A stretch of DNA of 64,000 nucleotides from Cupriavidus numazuensis. Its GTDB lineage: Bacteria > Pseudomonadota > Gammaproteobacteria > Burkholderiales > Burkholderiaceae. The stretch spans positions 115,638-179,637 of the forward strand of contig NZ_CAJPVI010000008.1 of the NCBI RefSeq assembly GCF_905397435.1, given 5' to 3'. This document shows, one piece after another, positions 9,308-17,223 of the stretch. Made by a program: the position numbers and the translations under genes. Every line of letters starts with the position of its first letter. Position 1 is the stretch's first letter. The notes beneath the pieces are model-generated. The model searched no databases. It was not told the origin of the DNA and saw nothing but the letters and a program-made list of their open reading frames with translations.

Positions 9308-10552
9308 TCAGGACGCCTGCGGCATCGTCACGCCACGGCGCTGCATGGCCAGCGCGGACCAGGCGAAGACGACGAGGCCGCCCACCGCAAGCAGGGCGCC
9401 GACCCAGCCGGTCGAAGTCCAGCCCAGTCCGGCGGCGATGCTCACGCCGCCCAGCCATGCCCCCAGGGCATTGGCCATGTTGAAGGCCGAGTGATTGAGC
9501 GCGGCGGCCAGCGTCTGCGCATCGCCGGCCACGTCCATCAGGCGGATCTGCAGCGCCGGGCCGAGCGCCACGACCGTGCCGATCAGCAGCACGTTGGCCG
9601 CGGCCAGCCACGGATGCGGCGCGGTCAGCGTGAACGCCCCGATCACCAGTGCGGACCACACCAGCACGCCGCCGATCGCGGGCATCAGGGCCTTGTCGGC
9701 GAGCTTTGCGCCGACAAGGTTGCCGGTGACCATGCCCACGCCGAACAGTGCGAGCACAAACGGAATTGCGCTTGCCGGCATTTGCGCCACTTCAAGCATG
9801 GCGGGTTTGATATAGCTAAACACCGCGAACATGCCGCCAAAGCCGATCGCGCCGATACCGAGCGTCAGCCATACCTGCTTGCGGCGCAGTGCCGTCAGTT
9901 CACGCAGCGGGCTTGCCTTGCGATCGGCCGGGAAGAACGGGACCCAGTGCCACACCAGCCATGCTGTCAGCGCACCGATCGCGCCGACGATCATGAAGGC
10001 GGCGCGCCAGCCAAGCCAGGTGCCGACTGTAGCGGCAATTGGCACGCCAACCAGCGTGGCGACAGTCAGCCCGAGCATGACCAGGCCCACCGCCTGCCCG
10101 CGGCGTTCGCGAGGCACCAGTCCAGCCGCAACGAGTGCCGCCACGCCGAAGTAGGTGCCATGCGGAAAGCCCGTCAGCAGCCGTGCAATCAGCATGGATG
10201 CGTAGGACGGCGCAAACGCGCTGGCGAAGTTGCCGATGGCAAAGGCCGCCATCAGCGCGATCAGCAGATTGCGACGCGGCACGCGAGCGCCGAGCACAGC
10301 CAGCAGCGGGGCGCCGATGACCACGCCCAGCGCATAGGCGCTGATCAGGTGGCCGGCCTGCGGGATCGTGATGGCAAGGTCGCGCGCGGCGTCGGGCAAC
10401 AGGCCCATGATCACGAATTCGCCGGTGCCGATGCCGAAACTGCCCACGCCGAGCGCGAGCAGAGCGCGGCGGCTGCGGGCGGGTGAGTGTGTGTTGTCGG
10501 TGGCGGAAAGGGAATGCGAAAGAGAGTCGGGGGTTCCGTGCGGAGCCGTCAT
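9308..10552 (-). CDS. MFS transporter, AraJ/YdhP-like exporter family
   Basis: This is a 414-residue 12-helix major facilitator protein. The first helix carries LGVGSFGIGTGEFVIMGLLP, the pattern of the AraJ/DHA1 drug-exporter group. The loop 2-3 region reads VLGARVPRRNLLIALM. ATG 10552 is chosen because the polar N-terminal stretch precedes helix 1 by the normal distance; the frame remains open to 10777 but that part looks non-coding. Substrate is unknown. It is convergent with cyoD, so it is probably not part of the respiratory operon. Confidence 0.85.
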   Translation of the reverse strand: MTAPHGTPDSLSHSLSATDNTHSPARSRRALLALGVGSFGIGTGEFVIMGLLPDAARDLAITIPQAGHLISAYALGVVIGAPLLAVLGARVPRRNLLIALMAAFAIGNFASAFAPSYASMLIARLLTGFPHGTYFGVAALVAAGLVPRERRGQAVGLVMLGLTVATLVGVPIAATVGTWLGWRAAFMIVGAIGALTAWLVWHWVPFFPADRKASPLRELTALRRKQVWLTLGIGAIGFGGMFAVFSYIKPAMLEVAQMPASAIPFVLALFGVGMVTGNLVGAKLADKALMPAIGGVLVWSALVIGAFTLTAPHPWLAAANVLLIGTVVALGPALQIRLMDVAGDAQTLAAALNHSAFNMANALGAWLGGVSIAAGLGWTSTGWVGALLAVGGLVVFAWSALAMQRRGVTMPQAS

Positions 10553-10857
10553 GGGGAGAGAGCGCGAGATGTTGTTGTCCAGTCGCTGCTCGCTGGCGGG
10601 CGGGAATCTGCGTTCCGCCTCATCGGTTGCCAGCGCGCTCCGGCGCAGCGCGAGTGCGCATTGTGACGCAAAACGGCGAAGCTTGCAGGCGGTGCCTGAT
10701 GCGGCACCGGACAGGCGCGGCGCAAGCCGGGCGCGTGGCCGTCGCTGCACCCACGAAGTCAGAACCCGCCTACGCATCGTTGCGCCGTCCTCCGATGCAG
10801 AGGCGGTGCGCGGGGAACTACATTGACCTTAGCCGACTTACTGCACGGAGGTGCCTT
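10553..10857. other. Intergenic stretch without a recognisable gene
   Basis: About 305 bases separate the divergent MFS gene and the small membrane protein gene. The stretch should hold both promoters. Several frames are open, but none continues into recognisable protein sequence. The only clear signal is the ribosome-binding site GGAGGTG at 10847-10853 for the gene starting at 10858. Confidence 0.5.
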
Positions 10858-11025
10858 ATGTCTTTCGCGCTCTACCTGATCGGATTGCTGGTGCTCGTGG
10901 GCGGCATCGCCTGGGGGCTGTCGATCGCGGGCCTGGCGCCCGTCTATATCGGCATTGCATGCCTGATCGTACTCGGTCTCGGGATCATGGGTGCTGTGTC
11001 CCGGACCCGGACCAAGGATTCCTGA
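10858..11025 (+). CDS. Small two-helix membrane protein, hypothetical
   Basis: This 55-residue protein has two hydrophobic segments (FALYLIGLLVLVGGIAWGLS and VYIGIACLIVLGLGIMGAVS) and a basic tail RTRTKDS. ATG 10858 follows a strong GGAGGTG site. The frame is open far upstream, but the Shine-Dalgarno site and the protein character place the start here. I recognise no family; short proteins of this kind are common in Burkholderiaceae. It is convergent with the thiolase gene at 11280. Confidence 0.68.
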   Translation: MSFALYLIGLLVLVGGIAWGLSIAGLAPVYIGIACLIVLGLGIMGAVSRTRTKDS

Positions 11026-11205
11026 TGCCCGTGACGGGATCTTTCGGAACTGGCTTCCAGTGTGCGTCGCAGCGCGGTTGACGCAGGTCCCTCCAACATT
11101 CGGCCTTTGCCTGACGGCCAATTCCCTGTCGTGGCAAGCGCTCCGACGGGGACCTTCCCCATACGCTGACCGCGTAACAGTCCGCACCGTTATGCGGGAC
11201 CAGTG

Positions 11206-11235
11206 CGAAATCCCTCGCCGGGGCGCGGGATTTCG
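11206..11235. terminator. Hairpin between convergent genes, terminator-like
   Basis: CGAAATCCC (11206-11214) and GGGATTTCG (11227-11235) form a perfect 9-bp stem with a 12-base loop. It lies between the end of the small membrane protein gene and the end of the thiolase gene. No strong T-run follows on either strand, so intrinsic termination is plausible but not certain. Confidence 0.4.
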
Positions 11236-11279
11236 TGGCTTTGCGGGCGACGACGGACGTGTGTGCCGTCGCCTGTCGT

Positions 11280-12458
11280 TCAGACGTGCAGGATCGTCGA
11301 GACCGCCGCGGCGCCGTCCAGGCCCACCTGGCCGCCGCCGTTCTCGGCCAGGGCCAGCTTTGCGCCCTGGCGCTGGCGCGGGCCGCTCTCGCCGCGCAGC
11401 TGCTGGGCCAGCTCGACGATCTGTGCCGCGCCGGTCGCGCCGATCGGATGGCCCTTGCTCAGCAGGCCACCGCTCGGGTTGACCGAGATCTTGCCGTTCA
11501 GGTCGGTGGCGCCGCTGCGCAGCAGGCCGACGCCCTCGCCGGGGGCGCAGAGGCCCAGGCTCTCGTAGTACATGACTTCCGACGGGGCCGAAGCATCGTG
11601 CAGTTCGACCACATGCAGATCGCGCGGGTCGACGCCGGCTACCTCGTACGCCTTGTACGTGGCGCGCAGCGCGGCGGGATCCAGGCTTGCGTCAGGCGTG
11701 CCGGAGACCATCACCGAAGCACCGACCCACACAGGCTTCGGCGCCGTCATCGTCTTCAGGAATTCCGGCGAGCACAGCACGACCGCGGCCGCGCCGTCAC
11801 CGATCGACGAGCACATCTGCAGCGTCAGCGGATCGCTGATGACGCGGCTGGCCAGCACTTCTTCGACGGTCGTCGTGGTGCGGAACTGCGCGACCGGGTT
11901 CAGCGACGCGGCGCGGCGGCTCTTGACCACGATCTGCGCCAGGTCTTCGCGCGTGCAGCCCGTGGCTGCCATGTACTTGCGTGTCTTCTCGGCATAGATG
12001 TCCATGAAGATCGAGCCGCTGCCCGAGCCCACGTGCTTGGGCAGTTCTTCTTCCAGGTCCACGGCCTTGGCCAGCGCGCCGAACGACACGCGCTTGTCTT
12101 CGTGGGTCATGCGTTCGGCGCCGACCACCAGTGCCACCTGGGCCTGGCCGCTGCGCACGGCGTTGTACGCGAGATTGAACGCCGTGCTGCCCGAGGCGCA
12201 AGCGTTCTCGACGTTGACGACCGGCTGGCCGTTCAGGGGGAGGAGGCGCAACGCGGCTTGTCCGCGCACCATTTCCTGCCCGGTGATCAGGCCCGCCACC
12301 GCATTCGAGAAATAGACCTGATCGACCTGCTTGATATCGATGCCGGCGTCGGACAGCGCGGCGCGCGCGGCCTGCTCGGCCATCATGCGGACGGTCTGGT
12401 CGGGAAACTTGCCAAACGGCGTCATGCCGACGCCGATGATTGCGCATTGCTTGTTCAT
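11280..12458 (-). CDS. Thiolase-family protein (SCP-x/acetyl-CoA acetyltransferase-like)
   Basis: This 392-residue thiolase-fold protein has the nucleophilic Cys in NACASGSTAF (about residue 85) and the His motif GGLLSKGHPIGATG. The C-terminal segment LAENGGGQVGLDGAAAV lacks the second catalytic Cys of classical degradative thiolases, as is usual in the SCP-x/lipid-transfer class. It likely cleaves or exchanges acyl groups on CoA thioesters. The start ATG 12458 has AAGGAGGAG upstream. It is divergent from the enoyl-CoA hydratase and acyl-CoA dehydrogenase genes at 12965 and 13788, and together they look like a partial beta-oxidation set. The substrate is not evident. Confidence 0.87.
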   Translation of the reverse strand: MNKQCAIIGVGMTPFGKFPDQTVRMMAEQAARAALSDAGIDIKQVDQVYFSNAVAGLITGQEMVRGQAALRLLPLNGQPVVNVENACASGSTAFNLAYNAVRSGQAQVALVVGAERMTHEDKRVSFGALAKAVDLEEELPKHVGSGSGSIFMDIYAEKTRKYMAATGCTREDLAQIVVKSRRAASLNPVAQFRTTTTVEEVLASRVISDPLTLQMCSSIGDGAAAVVLCSPEFLKTMTAPKPVWVGASVMVSGTPDASLDPAALRATYKAYEVAGVDPRDLHVVELHDASAPSEVMYYESLGLCAPGEGVGLLRSGATDLNGKISVNPSGGLLSKGHPIGATGAAQIVELAQQLRGESGPRQRQGAKLALAENGGGQVGLDGAAAVSTILHV

Positions 12459-12964
12459 GTCACTCCTCCTTCGGATGTTCGTGGACTACGCCCCTAGATT
12501 GCCGGCCATGGCGGCGGCGGGCACACCCCGCAGGGGGTGGCTGCGGCGCGGCGGCTGGGGACGCGCGCAGCGGCGCGTTTCGGATGAAGCGGCGATTCTG
12601 TTGCTGCCGTCAGGCACCAGGTCGCGGTTCCGCGCGCATTGGGATGTGCAGCGAAGGCCAGATCGCACGGCCGTGTCGGCGTCTCGCTAGGATCGTTCGA
12701 AACATGACTGATGGGGCGCCTGACGGGGCCCAACGATGGCAGAGGGCGATTTGCCAGCCCCTGCCCCCGCGCGTGCGCCGGCCGGCCGGCGCAACCCGGT
12801 CATAACCACCAGTCTTGATGCAACGGTGCGTAACGCAATCGGGCGCCAATGACATCCGGCACCGCACGCTCACGACGCGGGCCACCCCCCAGGGGGTGTG
12901 CGGGTGACCGCTCCCGATTCGTACATTGGCTGTACCAACTTTGACGAAATCCGGGAGAGACAGG
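12459..12964. other. Divergent intergenic region, no gene seen
   Basis: About 500 bases separate the thiolase (minus) and hydratase (plus) genes. I find no convincing protein. It contains a pair of mutually inverted GC-rich palindromes (12522-12541 and 12881-12900). It also contains GTACA-N5-TGTAC at about 12921-12935, which resembles the first half of the operator-like motif found upstream of four other acyl-CoA units here. Promoters for both genes should lie in this region. Confidence 0.5.
12522..12900. repeat. Inverted pair of GC-rich 20-base palindromes
   Basis: CACACCCCGCAGGGGGTGGC at 12522-12541 and GCCACCCCCCAGGGGGTGTG at 12881-12900 are reverse complements of each other apart from two positions. 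Each is itself an imperfect palindrome (CACCCC against GGGGTG). They bracket most of the region between the divergent thiolase and hydratase genes. They could be regulator sites or structural repeats. Confidence 0.45.
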
Positions 12965-13741
12965 ATGAGTGTGACGAAAGCCCTTGAGGGCGCGGTGGGC
13001 TGGCTGACGTTGAACCGGCCGGACAAGCTCAACAGCATGACGCGGGACATGGTCGAGACCATGGCGGCAGCGCTGAAGGCATGGCGTGACGATGCCGCCG
13101 TGCGCGTGGTGGTGCTGACCGGCACCGGCCGTGCGTTCTGCGCGGGTGCCGACCTGAAGGCAGGCAATGGCGCCGCCGCTCCGCAACCGGGCGAAAAGGA
13201 CTCTCTCGATGTCATCGTCGATTTCTTCGACACGCTGCGCAACTTCCCCAAGCCCGTGATCGTCGCGGTCAACGGGCTCGCGCTCGCCGGTGGCATGGAG
13301 GTCGTGCTGTCGTGCGACATCGTGCTGGCCGCGGAAAGCGCCAGGCTTGGCGATGCGCACTCGAACTTCGGCGTGTTCCCGGGCGGTGGCGGTGCCGCAC
13401 TGTTGCCGCGCAAGGTGCCGGACAACGTCGCCCGTTACCTGCTGTTCACGGGCGATTCGCTGACCGCTGCCGAAATGAAGACCTACGGCCTGGTCAACGA
13501 AGTGCTGCCCGACGCCGAACTCACTGACCGTGCCCGCGCACTGGCCGAAAAGCTCGCCGGCAAGAGCCCGCTCGTGCTGGCGCGCATGAAGCGCGTGGCC
13601 GCCAATGCGTGCGACAAGACCACGGCCGACGCGATCCGTCACGAACTGCTCGAACTGCGCGACCACAAGCGTTCGTACGACATCCAGGAAGGCCTGCGCG
13701 CCTTCGCCGAAAAGCGCAAGCCCGAATTCAAGGGCTACTGA
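12965..13741 (+). CDS. Enoyl-CoA hydratase/isomerase (crotonase) family protein
   Basis: This 258-residue crotonase has the oxyanion-hole segments AFCAGADLK and GLALAGGMEVVLSCDIVLAA. In the second active-site strand the sequence is [15 protein letters not shown], so the position of the second catalytic Glu of classical hydratase appears to be His. The same feature is seen in the paralogues at 31111 and 59717, which share long stretches with this protein. ATG 12965 follows GGGAGAGACAG. It is the first gene of a pair with the acyl-CoA dehydrogenase at 13788 (46-base gap). It may be a hydratase or a related lyase; the residue change leaves the reaction open. Confidence 0.88.
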   Translation: MSVTKALEGAVGWLTLNRPDKLNSMTRDMVETMAAALKAWRDDAAVRVVVLTGTGRAFCAGADLKAGNGAAAPQPGEKDSLDVIVDFFDTLRNFPKPVIVAVNGLALAGGMEVVLSCDIVLAAESARLGDAHSNFGVFPGGGGAALLPRKVPDNVARYLLFTGDSLTAAEMKTYGLVNEVLPDAELTDRARALAEKLAGKSPLVLARMKRVAANACDKTTADAIRHELLELRDHKRSYDIQEGLRAFAEKRKPEFKGY

Positions 13742-13787
13742 TCGCTACTGATCCCTAGCCAAACCGCAAAAAACACGAGGAAACAAG

Positions 13788-14930
13788 ATGCCTTATCAAA
13801 TGCCCGACGAAGACCACCGCATGGCGGTGGACGCCTTCCGCAAGTTCCTGCAAGCCGAGGTCAAGCCGGTCGTGAAGGAATACCGCGACCGCTTCATCCC
13901 GAAGGAGAAGATGCGCGAGCTGCTCATGCAGATCTCGAAGTTCGGCCTGCCGGGCTGCACGGTGCCGGTCGAGCATGGCGGCATGGGCTGGACCTACACC
14001 GCGCAGGGGATGCTGTTCGAAGAACTGATGGCCGTGTCGTGCGACATCGGCATCTGCGTGATGATCAACAACGGTGTTGCGCGCAAGCTGCTGACGGCGC
14101 CGGCCGAGATCCGTGACCGCTACCTGCCGGGCATCCTGGCCGGCGAGCTGTTCGGCTGCGCTGGCATCTCCGAGCCGGACGTGGGTTCGAACGTGGCCGA
14201 ACTCAAGACCCGCGGCGTGCGTGACGGCGACGACTTCATCATCAACGGCGAGAAGACCTGGATCACCAACGGTCACTACTCCGACTTCATCATCTGCACG
14301 TTCAAGGGCGAGAAGGGGCTTTCGCACATCCTGGTCGACCGCCAGGAGCACGGCTATGAAACGCGCAATATCGAGAAGATCGCGTTGAACTCGCAGTCAA
14401 CCGCGCAGGTGTTCTTCAGCGACACCCGCGTGCCTGCCAGCAACCTGCTCGGCGGCGAAGGCGAGGGCCTGAAGAACACGATGAAGATGTTCGAAATGGC
14501 GCGCGGCCACGTGGGCATGCTGTCGGTGGGCCTGATGCGCGCGGCGCTGGAGGACTCGATCGCTTACGCCACGGAGCGCAAGCAGTTCGGCAAGCAGATC
14601 GCGGCTCACCAGCTCGTGGCGGCCAAGATCGCCAACATCGCTATGCTGCTCGACGCGTCGCGCCTGATGTGCCAGCGTGTGTTCGGCATGATTGATGCCG
14701 GTGTGCGGTGCGATCTGGAGGCTTCCATGGCCAAGGCGTTTGCCACTGAAAGCGCTGTCAAGGCTTGCCGCGAGGCAGTGCAGCTGCACGGCGGCAACGG
14801 TATCACCAAGGAGTTCATGGTCGAGAAGTATCTGCGCGAGGCGATCATCATTCCGATTCCGGATGGCACGACGGAGATTCAGAGGCTGTTTATTTCGCGG
14901 AAGCTGACGGGGGTGTCGGCGTTTGTTTAA
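13788..14930 (+). CDS. Acyl-CoA dehydrogenase
   Basis: This 380-residue flavoprotein has all three acyl-CoA dehydrogenase domains: N-terminal helices, the beta domain with CAGISEPDVGSNVAEL and NGEKTWITNG, and the C-terminal helices with ERKQFGKQIAAHQ and QLHGGNGITKEF. At the usual catalytic-base position (YEGTxxIQ in MCAD/SCAD) it has PDGTTEIQ, so Asp359 stands where Glu is expected; the IVD/LCAD position (Glu immediately before the conserved Arg) holds Ala. It transfers electrons from an acyl-CoA to electron-transfer flavoprotein. It probably works with the hydratase at 12965. The stop is followed by repeat copy A. Confidence 0.92.
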   Translation: MPYQMPDEDHRMAVDAFRKFLQAEVKPVVKEYRDRFIPKEKMRELLMQISKFGLPGCTVPVEHGGMGWTYTAQGMLFEELMAVSCDIGICVMINNGVARKLLTAPAEIRDRYLPGILAGELFGCAGISEPDVGSNVAELKTRGVRDGDDFIINGEKTWITNGHYSDFIICTFKGEKGLSHILVDRQEHGYETRNIEKIALNSQSTAQVFFSDTRVPASNLLGGEGEGLKNTMKMFEMARGHVGMLSVGLMRAALEDSIAYATERKQFGKQIAAHQLVAAKIANIAMLLDASRLMCQRVFGMIDAGVRCDLEASMAKAFATESAVKACREAVQLHGGNGITKEFMVEKYLREAIIIPIPDGTTEIQRLFISRKLTGVSAFV

Positions 14931-15007
14931 GAAGGTGGAATGAAGGTAGTGGTGTTGCCGGTGTCTGGGGGGATGCCGGTTTTTTTTTTGTTGATGGGGG
15001 GGCGTTC

Positions 15008-15843
15008 TTGGCATGCGCTGCTGTTTCGCCGGCGTAGCCGGCGAGTCACTTTTGTCCGAGCGACAAAAGTAACCAAAAACGCGTTTTGGTTGCCCCAAAG
15101 GGGCGAATTTTTATCGTAGTGTGCCAGGGGTGTTGTACGGGTATGGGCTTCAGAGTCAGTCACACTGCCTGCCGCGTGGGGCACCACCGTGAGTGGGAAT
15201 ACAGCGCTGATTGGACGAGCCCTGCAAGCGTCTGTGGCCCCTGCTGCTAGCGGCATCGGGTGATCGCCTTCGGCTGCGCTACGCGCAGAGCCCTAGTCTG
15301 AGCGCGAAGGCCCAGGCAAGCCACGCCTCGGTGACGAGGCCCACGATGACATGCGCGACCTAAAGAGAGGTAATGGACCTCGGGCGTCCGCGACGTTGAT
15401 GAGCTTGCCCCCAGACGACGACGTGCGCGCAGCGCAGCCGAAGGCGTCCCACCGCTGAGGCTATTGAAACGCTGTACCCGAGTCCGTCTTGGGGATCGTC
15501 CAAAAGCCGTGCCGCGCCAGGCACAGGTTCTGACTCACATAGCGTTAGCAGGTTGGAACGGCCGACCACCATCGCAGGCGTCCAAAGCCGTTTGAACGAC
15601 TGCCGCCGCGGAATTGATGGCCAGCGGCAACGACGCGCTTTTCTGCCTACTCTTTTGTCGCTCGGACAAAAGAGTAGGTCGCCGGCTACGCCGGCGAAAC
15701 AGCGGCGCCTGCCAAGAGCGACACCCCATTCCCGACCACAAAACCCCCGCCGGCTACGCCGGCGAAACAGCGGCGCCTGCCAAGAACGACACCCCATTCC
15801 CAACCACAAAACCCCCGCCTGCTACGCGAGCGAAACAGCCGCG
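15008..15843. repeat. Intergenic palindromic repeat element, copy A
   Basis: Non-coding element filling the gap between convergent genes. In order: GCCGGCGTAGCCGGC palindrome (15028-15042); hairpin ACTTTTGTC/GACAAAAGT (15048-15070); hairpin AACCAAAA/TTTTGGTT (15071-15091); GCCCCAAAGGGGC (15092-15104); a long core with two 21-base arms complementary to each other (15266-15286 and 15425-15445); a large hairpin CCTACTCTTTTGTC/GACAAAAGAGTAGG (15646-15678); and three tandem 68-base units, each starting with a palindrome like GCCGGCTACGCCGGC (15681, 15749, 15817). The two ends are inverted relative to each other. Copies B, C and D are at 38.2, 50.7 and 63.8 kb. Open frames inside it recur only because the DNA recurs. 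Confidence 0.85.
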
Positions 15844-15865
15844 CCAGCCAAAAACAAAAACCCAA

Positions 15866-16888
15866 TCAACCCACCCGCTTACGATGCTGATGAGGCGTCG
15901 ACCCCTTCCAGCGACGATAAGCACGGATGAAGTTGGAGACCTCGCCATACCCGAGCGCCTCGCCTACCTGCGTCAGCGGGAGACCGCTCGCCAGCAGTTC
16001 GTCGGCAAGTGATTCACGCACTTCCTCCTGCAACTGGCGGACACTGGTGCCCTCGCCGGCGAGGCGGCGATGCAACGTGCGCGAAGTCATGTTCAGGTCC
16101 GCAGCAAGTGCCTCGGCACCGGGCAGCGAGCCAGGCTTCGCCACCAGCCGTGCGCGGACCTGGCCTGCAAAGCCGCTGCGAGCACGTCGGCTTGCGAGCA
16201 GCGCCTCGCATTGCATCTCGCACTGGCGCGCGACTTCCGCGCTTGCGCCCGGCAGCGGCCGGTCGAGATAGTCCGCCGCGTTCTTGATGACGCGATTCTT
16301 GTCCGCGCCGAACATCGGCGAGCATCCGAACAGCACCTGCCAGGGACTCGCATCGGCGGGTTCGGGTCGACGCAGCGTCACGCTTTCCACCGGCAGCGCT
16401 GTGCCGATCAGGTCGCGCACGAAGCTGATGGAACTGGCTATGTCGCGGTCGACGATGAAATCGCGCACGTCCTCGGGTAGCCCACTGTCGTCGATGGTGG
16501 TAACGACGCGGTCGCCCTCGAATGCCTCATTGATCTCGGACAGCGGATACGAAAGCTCAAGGAAACGGACTGCCATGTGGATGGCGCTGCGCAGCGTGGG
16601 ACAACTGAGCAGCGCGAAGCCCCAGATGCCGTAGTTGGCCAGCCGGTAGCGCAACCCGGCCTGTATGCCAAGCCCGGGAAGATGCCCCAGCGCGTTCACG
16701 AGGTTGCGGATCAGTTCAAGTTCCTGCCCCGCGTCGATGGCGAAGCCAGGTTCGGCCAGGCGCCGCCAGTCGAGCCCGGTGCGCGCAAGGCAACGGTCTC
16801 CGGAAAGGCCGTGGTCGAGGCCGAATTGGAGCAGCAGTTGCACGCTGGCGGTGTTATGGCGAGAAGCCTGCGAATTCGAAGTCATCAA
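15866..16888 (-). CDS. AraC-family transcriptional regulator
   Basis: This 340-residue protein has an N-terminal ligand-type domain of the arabinose-binding-like/OruR group (GLDHGLSGDRCLARTGLDW, LGIQAGLRYRLANYGIWGFA) and a C-terminal AraC DNA-binding domain with two helix-turn-helix units (ALAADLNMTSRTLHRRLAGE and LTQVGEALGYGEVSNFIRAY, then RRWKGSTPHQHRK). It is divergent from the SDR gene at 17224 and the sulfatase cluster, so it is the natural activator of that operon in response to its substrate; this is inference from position. Its stop lies about 20 bases from the edge of repeat copy A. Confidence 0.9.
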   Translation of the reverse strand: MMTSNSQASRHNTASVQLLLQFGLDHGLSGDRCLARTGLDWRRLAEPGFAIDAGQELELIRNLVNALGHLPGLGIQAGLRYRLANYGIWGFALLSCPTLRSAIHMAVRFLELSYPLSEINEAFEGDRVVTTIDDSGLPEDVRDFIVDRDIASSISFVRDLIGTALPVESVTLRRPEPADASPWQVLFGCSPMFGADKNRVIKNAADYLDRPLPGASAEVARQCEMQCEALLASRRARSGFAGQVRARLVAKPGSLPGAEALAADLNMTSRTLHRRLAGEGTSVRQLQEEVRESLADELLASGLPLTQVGEALGYGEVSNFIRAYRRWKGSTPHQHRKRVG

Positions 16889-17223
16889 TCTGGTAAGTCG
16901 GCAATCGCCCGGGAGTCAACGGGATCACATGGGAACATCCCGGCGCTGTCTGAAAATGATTATTTTCTGTCTAAATATGCCATGGCGCCGCCCTTTGCGC
17001 CAACTTAGCATTTGCACTCAATACAAGAGCTCCCAAAGCTCGGCTTCTGACAACAGAAGGAGACAGCCCTCCGGCAACCGCTCATTCCTGACGCTGCACG
17101 TCGACGTGCGGCGGGGGATCGTTCGTGCCCGCGTCCGTGCGTCGCCCAAGTGTCAGTCGCCCGATCGGCGCCGGCATCGTGCCGTGTGCCGCCCCATGAC
17201 CCTTCGATTCAACAGGATTCAAT
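16889..17223. other. Divergent promoter region between AraC regulator and catabolic cluster
   Basis: This 335-base gap holds no gene I can support. It contains an AT-rich island with the perfect palindrome GAAAAT-GATT-ATTTTC (16952-16967), an obvious contrast with the surrounding high GC. The palindrome may be part of the regulator's binding region or the araC-type gene's own promoter. AGGA near 17212 serves the SDR start at 17224. Confidence 0.5.

Noticed and set aside
15360..15809. Open frames inside the repeat elements (for example 15360-15809 minus, 38139-38675 plus, 50734-50934 plus) that give similar Arg/Ser-rich proteins
   Set aside because: They resemble each other only because the DNA repeats. 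They lack ribosome-binding sites and family features, and run through hairpins and tandem units, so I treat the elements as non-coding.
15681..15843. Tandem 68-base units considered as a CRISPR array
   Set aside because: The units repeat along their full length with no variable spacers of constant size, and no cas genes are near.
15008..15843. Classifying the repeat element as an insertion sequence
   Set aside because: It has inverted ends, but no transposase or remnant is visible in any copy and target duplications were not evident, so I label it only as a repeat.
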